A program made the translations under genes and the position numbers. DNA of 30,390 bases from positions 1 through 30,390 of the forward strand of contig CAWUID010000025.1 in assembly GCA_963922315.1 (NCBI GenBank). Direction: 5' to 3'. The notes beneath the pieces are model-generated. The model was not told the origin of the DNA. It saw only the letters and a list, made by a program, of their open reading frames with translations, and did no database searches. Source of the DNA: JAHDBG01 sp963922315 (lineage in GTDB: Bacteria > Pseudomonadota > Gammaproteobacteria > Chromatiales > Chromatiaceae). Positions 7,890 through 15,430 of this stretch are shown here, in pieces. Each line of letters begins with the position of its first letter. Positions within the stretch are counted from its first letter, which is position 1.

Positions 7890-9413
7890 ATGCTCAAATC
7901 AACCTTTCAACATCTAAAGGGGATTAGTAAAAAAAGAGAACAGGAAATCTGGGCTAAAGGTATTCTGACCTGGGATATTTACAAACAGAAAATTAATGAA
8001 CAACTCATCAACACTGATAAAAATAAAGTATGCCACATACTGACAGAAACAGAACATGCGTATAAAAATAAAGATATCAGTTTTTTCAGAGAAAATCTCA
8101 GTTCTACAGAATACTATCGGATTGCTTTAGAATATCCGGATGATGTTATTTTTTTAGATGTTGAGACAACCGGCCTTAGCTTATACTACGACGAAATTAC
8201 AATTGTGGGCTGGTCTTTAGGAGATGAATATGGCGTATATCAATCTGGAGGAGACTCGAGCTTATTGAGATCAGACTTATCTGCAGCTAAGGTCATGGTG
8301 ACATTTAATGGCACGATATTCGATTTAAAGTTTTTAAAAAAGCATTTTAAATCAATAACATTACCTGCTATTCATATTGATCTCCGGTATTTTGCTAAAA
8401 AAGTCGGTTTAACTGGCGGTCAGAAAACGATAGAAACAACACTAGGACGGCATAGATTCCCCGGTATCAGGAATAGTCCTGGTGAAGCAGCGCCTATCCT
8501 GTGGCATAAGTACCGCAGGGGAGAAAAAAAGGCATTACGTAGACTAGTAGAATATAATCATGCGGATATCGAAGGCATGAAGGCTATTCTGGATGAAAGT
8601 ATAACAAGGCTTTTTAGAAAAGAAAAAATACCAGAAGGCACCAGAAAAAACCCCACCTTCAGGAAAAACAGAAGCAGGATAAAATGGGGCCGGGGAAAAC
8701 CAGACTATACTACACATAAGGTTTACCTGGAAAACTTCAAAGGTTCTGTAAAGCCAATAATCACTTATCACGACCTTAATGAGATATGCCCTTTAAATGA
8801 AATTTGTATTATTGGTATTGATCTGGTTTCCACCGAAGAAAAAGAGAGTGGATATTGTATATTGATCGGAAATACGGCAAAAACATACCGCATAAAAACT
8901 GATCAGGAAATGATTGATATAGCTCAAAAGAATAATGTGAATCTGGTGTCTATTGACTCACCATTATCAATCCCGCAAGGCCGAACTGATTATTTTGACA
9001 ACGACCCGAAAAGGGTAGAATTTGGCATTACTCGTTTATGTGAGCGCCAATTAAAAAAAAGAGGGATAAACAGCTATCCGGCTCTCATACCCAGTATGCA
9101 GAAGTTGACTAAAAGAGGCGTCGAGCTTGCCGGAAAATTCAGAGCTTCAGGTATCCCTGTTATTGAAAGCTATCCTGGAGCAGCACAGGATATTATGTCA
9201 ATACCTCGCAAACAAGCCGGATTAAGATATTTAAAAGAGGGTATAGCCGAATTCGGAATTCACGGAGACTATATCACTGATACCAGTATTTCGCATGATG
9301 AATTAGATGCTGTCACTTCTGCTATTGTCGGACATTTTTATTGGGCTGATAGGTACGAAAAACTCGGCAATGAAGAAGAAAACTATTTGATAATACCTGA
9401 TTTGAGCGCATAA
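7890..9413 (+). CDS. Fusion protein: YprB-type RNase H-like exonuclease domain plus DUF429 nuclease-like domain
   Basis: 507 residues with two nuclease-like domains of RNase H fold. Residues 5-35 (TFQHLKGISKKREQEIWAKG) look like the small helical lead-in seen in RNase_H_2 (YprB-type) proteins. Residues 85-235 carry a DEDD exonuclease set: Asp90 and Glu92 in FLDVETTGLS, Asp145 in TFNGTIFDLKFL, Asp226 in YNHADIEGM. Residues 305-507 match DUF429: IIGIDLVS, VSIDSPLSIPQGR, RLCERQLKKRGI, SYPALIPSMQKLTKRG, VIESYPGAAQDIMSIPRKQAGL, HDELDAVTSAIVG. The likely substrate is nucleic acid, but nothing in the sequence says which. Codon use and base composition are far more AT-rich than in both neighbours (33 and 43% GC in two sampled 60-base lines), pointing to horizontal origin. 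It separates an RND adaptor from its pump. Confidence 0.8.
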   Translation: MLKSTFQHLKGISKKREQEIWAKGILTWDIYKQKINEQLINTDKNKVCHILTETEHAYKNKDISFFRENLSSTEYYRIALEYPDDVIFLDVETTGLSLYYDEITIVGWSLGDEYGVYQSGGDSSLLRSDLSAAKVMVTFNGTIFDLKFLKKHFKSITLPAIHIDLRYFAKKVGLTGGQKTIETTLGRHRFPGIRNSPGEAAPILWHKYRRGEKKALRRLVEYNHADIEGMKAILDESITRLFRKEKIPEGTRKNPTFRKNRSRIKWGRGKPDYTTHKVYLENFKGSVKPIITYHDLNEICPLNEICIIGIDLVSTEEKESGYCILIGNTAKTYRIKTDQEMIDIAQKNNVNLVSIDSPLSIPQGRTDYFDNDPKRVEFGITRLCERQLKKRGINSYPALIPSMQKLTKRGVELAGKFRASGIPVIESYPGAAQDIMSIPRKQAGLRYLKEGIAEFGIHGDYITDTSISHDELDAVTSAIVGHFYWADRYEKLGNEEENYLIIPDLSA

Positions 9414-9626
9414 CATAAATATTCGCTAAACAAACCTGAAGTCAAGATAGCCAGATTCCTTAGATATTATCATACTGAATAACCAGATAAAAACGATCTG
9501 TTTTGCGAAGCTGATAACTTTACAAAAGAAACATAGTACCAGCTTCCAGCATCACAGAAAGGCACTCTGATTTTGATAAAAAGGCAAATTAGCATCTCAT
9601 GAGCATAGTTACTAAGCACCTTTTTT

Positions 9627-9637
9627 CATAAAATGAT
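9627..9637 (+). repeat. Direct repeat CATAAAATGAT, right copy
   Basis: Exact second copy of the 11-bp sequence at 7742-7752, lying in the AT-rich 280-bp gap after the nuclease-fusion gene. Apart from this copy, the gap (9414-9694) holds only weak promoter-like AT runs; no RNA gene or hairpin terminator is apparent. Confidence 0.4.
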
Positions 9638-9694
9638 TTTCCAAATTACACCTTATATAAATATATTAATGTGCAAGAATGGAAAGTACACATC

Positions 9695-9982
9695 ATGAAA
9701 TATTCGCATGGCATCTGTCACTTTGACAAAATCATTCAGGAAGACGATTACTACAACAGATATCATCGCTACCCGGGCAACATGCTGGATGAAAACCTGG
9801 CGATAGACTGGGGTAAACCTGCCTACATTGCTACTCTACCTAAAGAAGCGCAATTGATAGAGGCCGCAATAGAACAGCAGCCACTCATCGTAGATACCTT
9901 GTGGCAACACTTCGGCATTCTCACTCTCCAGAGAGCTAACCCCCTGGGCAGGCTGAAGCAGATCGGAGATGACACGCAATGA
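9695..9982 (+). CDS. Small protein of unknown function, coupled to the RND pump gene
   Basis: 95 residues from the ATG at 9695, which has GGAAAG eight bases upstream; the frame extends to a GTG at 9671. I do not recognise the product. It is soluble-looking, with a His/Tyr/Asp-rich N-terminal half (HFDKIIQEDDYYNRYHRYPG) and a C-terminal half with TLWQHFGILTLQRANPLGRL. Its stop overlaps the pump's start as ATGA, which argues for a real translated frame rather than a chance ORF. Base composition is between the AT-rich gene upstream and the GC-rich pump. It may belong to the original efflux operon or be a leftover of the inserted segment. A weak promoter-like region (TTCCAA, 17 bases, TATATT) precedes it. 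Confidence 0.45.
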   Translation: MKYSHGICHFDKIIQEDDYYNRYHRYPGNMLDENLAIDWGKPAYIATLPKEAQLIEAAIEQQPLIVDTLWQHFGILTLQRANPLGRLKQIGDDTQ

Positions 9983-12900
9983 ACCGGTTCGGCCTGTCCG
10001 GGCAAATCGCACAACGCTTTCAGGACAACCCGATCACTCCCCTGATCGCACTGATCATGATTGTGCTGGGCGTGATCGCACTGCTGATCACCCCAAAAGA
10101 AGAAGATCCACAGATTGATGTCACCATGGTCGACATCTTTCTGGCCGCACCGGGGTTGGGCAGTACCGAAATCGCCAATCAGATTGCCAGCCCGGCAGAA
10201 CGCTGGCTGAGCCAGATCGCCGGGGTGAAACATGTGTACAGCACTGCGCTGCAGGGACAGGCGATACTGACCGTGCAATATCAAGTCGGTATCCAGCGCC
10301 AGGAAGCACTGGTGAAGACCTGGAACCAGGTGATGACCGAATTTCACTGGCCCGAACAATATGACATCCGGACACCGAGAGTCAGAGCACGTGGCATCAA
10401 CGACGTACCGATCCTGGCACTAACCCTGTGGAGCCAGGACACCGCCGTGACTCAGACCCAACTGGGCCAGGTCGGGACGACGCTGGCCGAACTGCTGCAA
10501 CGAGTACCCGGCACCCGCGCGATAGACGTTCTGGGCGCAGCCCCTGAGGCAATCAAAGTCACACTGCATCCGGCCCGGTTGACCGCTTACGGCCTGACCC
10601 CGCAACAGATCGTACAGTCTCTACACGCCTACGGTGGTGAAACCCAACCAATCACAGTGGTACAACACAACCAGAGCCTGTTACTCAGTGTTGGCCAGGC
10701 ACTGCAAAACGCAGACCAGATAGCTGATCTGATTATCGGTGGCAGCGGGAATCAACTGATTACGCTACGAGACGTAGCGACGATTGCACGCGCCGCACAA
10801 ACACCAACTGGCTATGTGCAGATGAGCGTGGATCACGCCCCGCCACGCCCTGCCGTCACCCTGAGTATTGCAAAAAAGGCGGGAGAAAATGCCATTGATG
10901 TCGCCAACCGGGTACTGGCTCAGGTAGAAACACTACAAGGGCAGGTGATCCCGCACAACATCATCATCAACACCACTCGCAACAGCGGACAGACCGCACA
11001 GGACAAAGCCAGCCAACTGATGCAGAAACTGCTCCTGGCAACCCTCGCCGTCGTGGTACTGGTCTACCTGACCCTCGGCTGGCGGGCCGCTCTGGTAGTC
11101 GGCGGTGCCGTGGCGCTCACCTTACTGATCACCTTGTTCGCATCCTGGGCCTGGGGCTTTACCCTGAACCGGATCTCACTGTTTGCGCTGATCTTCTCCA
11201 TCGGCATCCTGGTCGATGATGCGATTGTGGTGGTCGAAAACATCCACCGTCGCCATCTGGCCACACCGGATCAGCCGCTGATCCGGGTGATCCCGGCAGC
11301 CGTGGATGAAGTGGGGGTTGCCACCATCCTGGCAACGCTCACCGTGATCGCCGCCCTGATACCGATGGCCTTTGTCAGCGGACTGATGGGGCCCTACATG
11401 AGTCCGATTCCGGTGAATGCCAGTACCGGCATGATCCTCTCCCTGCTGATTGCCTTCACAATCACCCCCTGGCTGGCAATCCGCCTGCTGCGCAACCATC
11501 AGCCACAGGCAGAACAGCAAGATCGTATCGGTGCCTGGGTCGGACACCTGCTCACACCCTTTATCAGCGGACGACACCGTACCACCAGCCAGTGGCTATT
11601 ATTCCTTGGGTTGTGCATCGCACTCATCGGCGCCATGTTATTACCTGTCACCCAACAGGTACTGCTCAAAATGTTGCCATTCGACAACAAACCCACCCTG
11701 ACCGTCGTGGTCAACCTGCCGGAAGATCGTACGGCTGAACAAACCTTAGCCACACTACAACAAATAGCGCTTACCCTGCGCGATGAACCCACCGTCACAG
11801 ACTATCAACTCTATGCAGGCACCCCGGCCCCGATCACCTTCAACGGCCTGGTGCGGCAATACTACCTGCGTCAACAACCACATCAGGGTGAGATCACCAT
11901 CAACCTGCTGCCAAAAGCTGAACGAAACGAAGGCAGCCATACCATCGCAAAGCGTATCCGTCAGCGCATCCAACCACTAGCGCAGGCACACCATGCTGAC
12001 ATCGCTGTGGTGGAAGAACCTTCCGGTCCGCCAACCCTGGCACCTCTGGTGGCGCAAATCTACGGACCAACCGCAGCTGACCGGGCGCAAACCGCGCAGC
12101 AACTACAGGATATCTTGCGCACTATTCCGGATGTCGTGGATATCGACAGTACCCTGACCGCAGACCGGCCGCATACCCATATCCGCATCCAGACACGACG
12201 GGCAGCTGAAGTCAGCATCACACCACATCAGATTCGGCAGGCACTGTCCGAACTGATCAGCGAACAGCCCACCACCTACCTGCATGACCAGCGTAACAGC
12301 ACCCCTACTCCGATTGTGCTGCGGCTGGCACCGGCAGACAAAGCCAACCTGGCACAACTGCGCAACATCACCTTACGCAACCGGGCCGGACAACAAATAC
12401 CGTTGCACGACCTGATCAGCCTGGAAGCGGGGGTCGCAGATGTTCCGGTGCAACACAAAAACCTGCGCCCGGTCACCTATGTGACGGCCGACATGGCCGG
12501 AGAACTGGACAGCCCGCTGTATGCGATGTTCAGCGCCAGTGCAAAACTGACTGAGCAACATCCGCACATCACCCAGTATTACGCTACACCACCGGAACAG
12601 CCCTACCAGACCGCGATCAAATGGGACGGTGAATGGCAGATCACTCTGGACACCTTCCGGGATATGGGACTGGCCTACAGCGCCGGCTTATTACTGATCT
12701 ATTTGCTGGTGGTTGGTACCTGCAAAGACTACCGGACGCCACTGATCATCATGGCCCCGATCCCGCTGACCCTGCTCGGCGTCATGCCAGGCCACTGGTT
12801 ACTGAATGCAAAATTCACTGCCACCTCCATGATCGGCATCATTGCACTGGCCGGCATCATCGTGCGCAACTCCATCCTGCTGGTCGATTTTATCCGCCAG

Positions 12901-13149
12901 CAACTGGCAGCAGGCTGTGCGCTGGAACAGGCCGTGATTGACTCAGTTCGGATGCGCTCGCGTCCGATACTGCTGACCGCCGTGGCAGCGATGATCGGCT
13001 CCCTGTTCATCCTGCCAGACCCGATCTTTCGCGGCCTGGCAATCGCACTCATCTTCGGACTGGCAGTCTCATCACTGCTGACCTTATTCGTAATTCCCAT
13101 CGGCTACTATCGCATGCTGCGCAAACAAGCAGTAACCCTGACACCATGA
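9979..13149 (+). CDS. RND efflux pump, inner-membrane permease (AcrB/HAE1-like)
   Basis: 1056 residues, typical RND pump length. It has an N-terminal membrane helix (residues about 18-38, PLIALIMIVLGVIALLI), a large periplasmic loop, a helix cluster at about 350-510, a second periplasmic loop and a C-terminal helix cluster. The proton-relay pair Asp413-Asp414 is in GILVDDAIVVVENIHRR, the form seen in hydrophobe/amphiphile exporters rather than heavy-metal pumps. It would work by proton antiport with the adaptor at 6751; no TolC-type channel gene is in the window. The start overlaps the small ORF (ATGA) and the stop overlaps the alkyltransferase (ATGA). The substrate cannot be read from the sequence. 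Confidence 0.95.
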   Translation: MNRFGLSGQIAQRFQDNPITPLIALIMIVLGVIALLITPKEEDPQIDVTMVDIFLAAPGLGSTEIANQIASPAERWLSQIAGVKHVYSTALQGQAILTVQYQVGIQRQEALVKTWNQVMTEFHWPEQYDIRTPRVRARGINDVPILALTLWSQDTAVTQTQLGQVGTTLAELLQRVPGTRAIDVLGAAPEAIKVTLHPARLTAYGLTPQQIVQSLHAYGGETQPITVVQHNQSLLLSVGQALQNADQIADLIIGGSGNQLITLRDVATIARAAQTPTGYVQMSVDHAPPRPAVTLSIAKKAGENAIDVANRVLAQVETLQGQVIPHNIIINTTRNSGQTAQDKASQLMQKLLLATLAVVVLVYLTLGWRAALVVGGAVALTLLITLFASWAWGFTLNRISLFALIFSIGILVDDAIVVVENIHRRHLATPDQPLIRVIPAAVDEVGVATILATLTVIAALIPMAFVSGLMGPYMSPIPVNASTGMILSLLIAFTITPWLAIRLLRNHQPQAEQQDRIGAWVGHLLTPFISGRHRTTSQWLLFLGLCIALIGAMLLPVTQQVLLKMLPFDNKPTLTVVVNLPEDRTAEQTLATLQQIALTLRDEPTVTDYQLYAGTPAPITFNGLVRQYYLRQQPHQGEITINLLPKAERNEGSHTIAKRIRQRIQPLAQAHHADIAVVEEPSGPPTLAPLVAQIYGPTAADRAQTAQQLQDILRTIPDVVDIDSTLTADRPHTHIRIQTRRAAEVSITPHQIRQALSELISEQPTTYLHDQRNSTPTPIVLRLAPADKANLAQLRNITLRNRAGQQIPLHDLISLEAGVADVPVQHKNLRPVTYVTADMAGELDSPLYAMFSASAKLTEQHPHITQYYATPPEQPYQTAIKWDGEWQITLDTFRDMGLAYSAGLLLIYLLVVGTCKDYRTPLIIMAPIPLTLLGVMPGHWLLNAKFTATSMIGIIALAGIIVRNSILLVDFIRQQLAAGCALEQAVIDSVRMRSRPILLTAVAAMIGSLFILPDPIFRGLAIALIFGLAVSSLLTLFVIPIGYYRMLRKQAVTLTP

Positions 13150-13727
13150 AACCATCCAGCGCCAGCTTAACACTATCGGTGAGGGCCGAACATCCGACGC
13201 ATAAACTGCTGGAATATGGCGTCACTGATTCACCTTACGGCATCGCCTTGTGGGGCTTCACCGATGCAGGCTTATGCCACCTCTCACTGCACGATCCGGA
13301 ACCGGAACCAGAACCGATATCCATCCTGCAACAACGCTGGCCAGGCTACATTTATCAACATCACCAGACCAAAGCAGAAGACTTATCCATTCAGCCCGAA
13401 CACTCAAGTGCCCCACCCATCACTGCCTGGGCAATAGGAACGGAGCTACAAAACCAGGTATGGCAGGCACTACTGCAACTCAAGTCAGGAGAACTGGTCA
13501 GCTACCAGCGGCTGGCGCAACAGATCGGGCGACCCAAAGCCGTACGTGCTGTGGGAACCGCCGCTGGCAAAAACCCGATTGCCTGGTTAATTCCATGCCA
13601 TCGCGTCATCCGCAAAAATGGTGATATTGGACAGTATCATTGGGGTGCAACACGCAAAAAACAGATGATACAAGCAGAAAGAGCGCAACAGACAGCAAAG
13701 GGATCCGAAGGGTGTGATTCAAATTGA
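13146..13727 (+). CDS. ogt: Methylated-DNA-[protein]-cysteine S-methyltransferase, Ogt-type
   Basis: 193 residues. This suicide repair protein transfers alkyl groups from O6-alkylguanine (or O4-alkylthymine) to its own cysteine. The DNA-binding and active-site part is clear: YQRLAQQIGRPKAVRAVGTA, then IPCHRVIRKNGDIGQYHWG with acceptor Cys151. An N-terminal ribonuclease-like half precedes it. No AraC/Ada regulatory domain is present, so it is Ogt-like rather than Ada. Translation is coupled to the pump by ATGA at 13146-13149. The last codons and the TGA stop lie inside the left end of a repeated inverted element (see 13710-14440), so the present C-terminus (GCDSN) may not be the ancestral one. 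Confidence 0.9.
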   Translation: MKPSSASLTLSVRAEHPTHKLLEYGVTDSPYGIALWGFTDAGLCHLSLHDPEPEPEPISILQQRWPGYIYQHHQTKAEDLSIQPEHSSAPPITAWAIGTELQNQVWQALLQLKSGELVSYQRLAQQIGRPKAVRAVGTAAGKNPIAWLIPCHRVIRKNGDIGQYHWGATRKKQMIQAERAQQTAKGSEGCDSN

Positions 13728-13732
13728 TGTGG
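13714..13732 (+). repeat. Element end motif, copy A (GNGATTCARAYTGATGTSG)
   Basis: This copy reads GTGATTCAAATTGATGTGG. It overlaps the stop codon of the ogt-type gene (TGA at 13725-13727). It matches the inverted copy at 14415-14433 at 17 of 19 bases and the copy after mutS (30283-30301) at 15 of 19. Confidence 0.6.
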
Positions 13733-13777
13733 AGTAATAGGTTGGGCTACATGAGATCGAATGTTGTCAACGTCAGG

Positions 13778-13897
13778 CTCAGCGTTTCCTGACCGGGGCT
13801 CTCCGAGGTACGCCAGAATACCCGTCCTGGGGGCTCGGCTGCGGCCGTCCATGGCCGCAGACGCCCTCGGAGAACCCCGGTCGGGAAACGCTCTGAG
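13778..13897 (+). repeat. Palindromic repeat unit 1
   Basis: Long imperfect hairpin. The outer arms are CTCAG-CGTTTCC-GACCGGGG-CTCCGAGG against CCTCGGAG-CCCCGGTC-GGAAACG-CTGAG, with a few mismatches. The inner part holds a second perfect stem, GCGGCC-GTCCAT-GGCCGC (13841-13858). The inner half is nearly the reverse complement of the unit at 14279. There is no run of T on either side that would make it an ordinary terminator. Confidence 0.75.
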
Positions 13898-14278
13898 AGT
13901 AAGGTGGCACAACCACCTTCGCGGTCATTCCCACCAATGGCGGCACTGTGGTACAACAAACCTTGCCAGAGCTGCTCATGCCCGACAGCGCATCGGTGGC
14001 CAGGCGTTCACCCAAAACGCCAGCGAATACCTGTCGTTCTGTGCGCAGCGAAGCCACAGTCACAGCACTGCCGGATTGGCTGCCACTCTATCCGGTCTGA
14101 TAGGCAAACAGAGTTCAGCGAACAGTCTCTTGGTCGATTCGTTTCTGGCACACAGGATTTTTATCACGGTACTACAGGTTGCGACAACCGGTGTCGTAGG
14201 TTTTGCAGCGAATGTGTGCAAAGGCTGCCCGGTTTGAACATGGCTACGAAGGTGGTTGCATCACTGTACTAAAACGGG

Positions 14279-14387
14279 GCGTTATCCCGATCTGCTCTCC
14301 GAGGGCGTCTGCGGCCATTGACGGCCGCAGCCGAGCCCCCACGGACGGGTATTCCGGCGTCCCTCGGAGAGCAGATCGGAGTAACGC
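14279..14387 (-). repeat. Palindromic repeat unit 2 (inverted relative to unit 1)
   Basis: On the minus strand it reads CTCTCCGAGG, ACGCCGGAATACCCGTC, GGGGGCTCGGCTGCGGCC, matching unit 1 with few differences. The outer arms have a different sequence from unit 1 (CGATCTG instead of GACCGGGG) yet are still complementary to each other: GTTA-CCGATCTGCTCTCCGAGG against its reverse complement at 14361-14387. The inner perfect stem GCGGCC-ATTGAC-GGCCGC is at 14311-14328. Confidence 0.75.
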
Positions 14388-14414
14388 TTGTGAAAAGCCT
14401 ACGGTAGCAGATCA

Positions 14415-14433
14415 CCACATCAGTTTGAATCGC
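14415..14433 (-). repeat. Element end motif, copy B
   Basis: Read on the minus strand: GCGATTCAAACTGATGTGG. It is the inverted partner of copy A and the closest match (17 of 19) to the copy after mutS. It lies just upstream of the probable rpoH promoter. Confidence 0.6.
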
Positions 14434-14452
14434 ACCCGGTTCCGAATTCATA

Positions 14453-14482
14453 CTGGCAACTCAGGACAAAAAACGCCATAAT
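14453..14482 (+). promoter_or_regulatory. Candidate sigma-70 promoter for rpoH
   Basis: CTGGCA (14453-14458) and CATAAT (14477-14482) are separated by 18 bases and lie about 85 bases before the rpoH start. A weaker alternative is TTGTCA with AACACT 17 bases on, closer to the gene. If correct, the promoter overlaps the right edge of the inverted-repeat element, so insertion may have changed rpoH's upstream control. Confidence 0.4.
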
Positions 14483-14565
14483 AGTGAGTTGTCAAGAATT
14501 TGTGTTAAGAAAACACTGACAAACTATTGATTCTCAGGTCATTTCCGAACTTACAGAGACAAATA

Positions 14566-15426
14566 ATGAATACCTCACTGGCAGCCTGTTTACCCACTGG
14601 TAGCATGGATGCTTACATCAATGCAGCCTTTCAACTGCCTGTACTAAGCGCTGAACGCGAGTACGAATTAGCCGTGCAATGTCGCGATAAACAGGATTTA
14701 GCCGCAGCCCGGGAACTGATTCTGGCTCATCTGCGCTTCGTGGTAAGGATTGCGCGTGGCTACAATGGTTATGGCCTGCCACAGAATGATTTGGTGCAAG
14801 AAGGCACCATTGGTCTGATGAAAGCAGTTCGTCGGTTTGACCCGGATGTCGGCGTACGGCTCGTCTCATTTGCCGTACACTGGATTAAGGCCGAAATACA
14901 CGAATATATCCTGCGTAACTGGCGCATTGTGAAGATCGCGACCACCAAAGCACAACGCAAACTGTTTTTCAATCTGCGCAGCACCAAAAAGCGACTGGGG
15001 TGGTTTTCAAAGGAAGAGGTCGAGGGTGTGGCTCAGGATCTCGGTGTAAAACCAGAAACCGTGCTGGAAATGGAGGCCCGCCTGTCCAATCAGGATATTG
15101 CATTCGACAACACAGCGCAGGAAGAAGACGAAGCACCCAATGTCGCACCAGCAGCCTACCTGGCCGATACACGACATGAACCAGCCAGCCAATTAGAAGC
15201 CGCAGACTATGACCGGCATGAGCAGCAACAACTGCATCAGGCTCTGGCTACCCTGGATGATCGTAGTCAAAATATCCTGCAGCGTCGCTGGTTACAGGAA
15301 TCAAAGTCAACTCTGCATGAATTGGCAGAAGAATATGGCGTATCCGCTGAACGTATCCGGCAGATAGAAAAACAGGCGATGCAAAAACTGAAACAAAAAT
15401 TGTTACCCGCGTGCGCAACAGCCTAA
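14566..15426 (+). CDS. rpoH: RNA polymerase heat-shock sigma factor, sigma-32
   Basis: 286 residues (E. coli RpoH is 284). It directs RNA polymerase to heat-shock promoters. Region 2 shows LILAHLRFVVRIARGYNGYGLPQ, DLVQEGTIGLMKAVRRFDPDVGVRLVSFAVHWIKAEIHEYILRNWRIVK. The QRKLFFNLRSTKKRL block is characteristic of RpoH. Region 4.2 shows TLHELAEEYGVSAERIRQIEKQAMQKLK. The frame is open from 14527, but MNTSLAACLPTGSMDAYINA at 14566 is the family N-terminus, with AGAGAC just upstream. The gene is followed almost at once by the CheW-like gene. The usual ftsX neighbour is replaced upstream by the repeat element. Confidence 0.95.
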   Translation: MNTSLAACLPTGSMDAYINAAFQLPVLSAEREYELAVQCRDKQDLAAARELILAHLRFVVRIARGYNGYGLPQNDLVQEGTIGLMKAVRRFDPDVGVRLVSFAVHWIKAEIHEYILRNWRIVKIATTKAQRKLFFNLRSTKKRLGWFSKEEVEGVAQDLGVKPETVLEMEARLSNQDIAFDNTAQEEDEAPNVAPAAYLADTRHEPASQLEAADYDRHEQQQLHQALATLDDRSQNILQRRWLQESKSTLHELAEEYGVSAERIRQIEKQAMQKLKQKLLPACATA

Positions 15427-15430
15427 GGTA

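Larger units (their letters stand above)
13710..14440. mobile_element. MITE-like or foldback element with inverted ends, about 0.73 kb
   Basis: The 838-bp gap between the ogt-type gene and rpoH has no convincing gene. Its two ends match in inverted orientation: GGGTGTGATTCAAATTGATG near 13711 and, on the minus strand, GGGTGCGATTCAAACTGATG near 14437. TCCGAA occurs just outside both ends (13704-13709 and 14441-14446), a possible 6-bp target duplication. Inside are two related palindromic units in opposite orientation (13778-13897 and 14279-14387), and inward of each a further inverted pair, CAACCACCTTCG (about 13911-13922) and CGAAGGTGGTTG. The 320-bp centre has only short ORFs without recognisable domains. 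This fits a non-autonomous mobile element, but no transposase is linked to it here. Confidence 0.6.

Noticed and set aside
9414..9694. A small RNA or terminator after the nuclease-fusion gene
   Set aside because: The gap is AT-rich, but I found no hairpin with a T-run and no known RNA fold.
13778..14387. Integron attC-like sites
   Set aside because: The palindromes are of similar size to attC, but the outer ends read GTT...AAC rather than the required AAC...GTT order, there is no integrase, and the two units are in opposite orientation.
13761..14481. Several ORFs of 70-158 residues on both strands of the repeat region
   Set aside because: They overlap one another in many frames, run through the palindromic units and show no recognisable domain or ribosome site; they are best explained as translations of the element.
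14527..14565. Upstream start of rpoH
   Set aside because: The conserved RpoH N-terminus begins at 14566.
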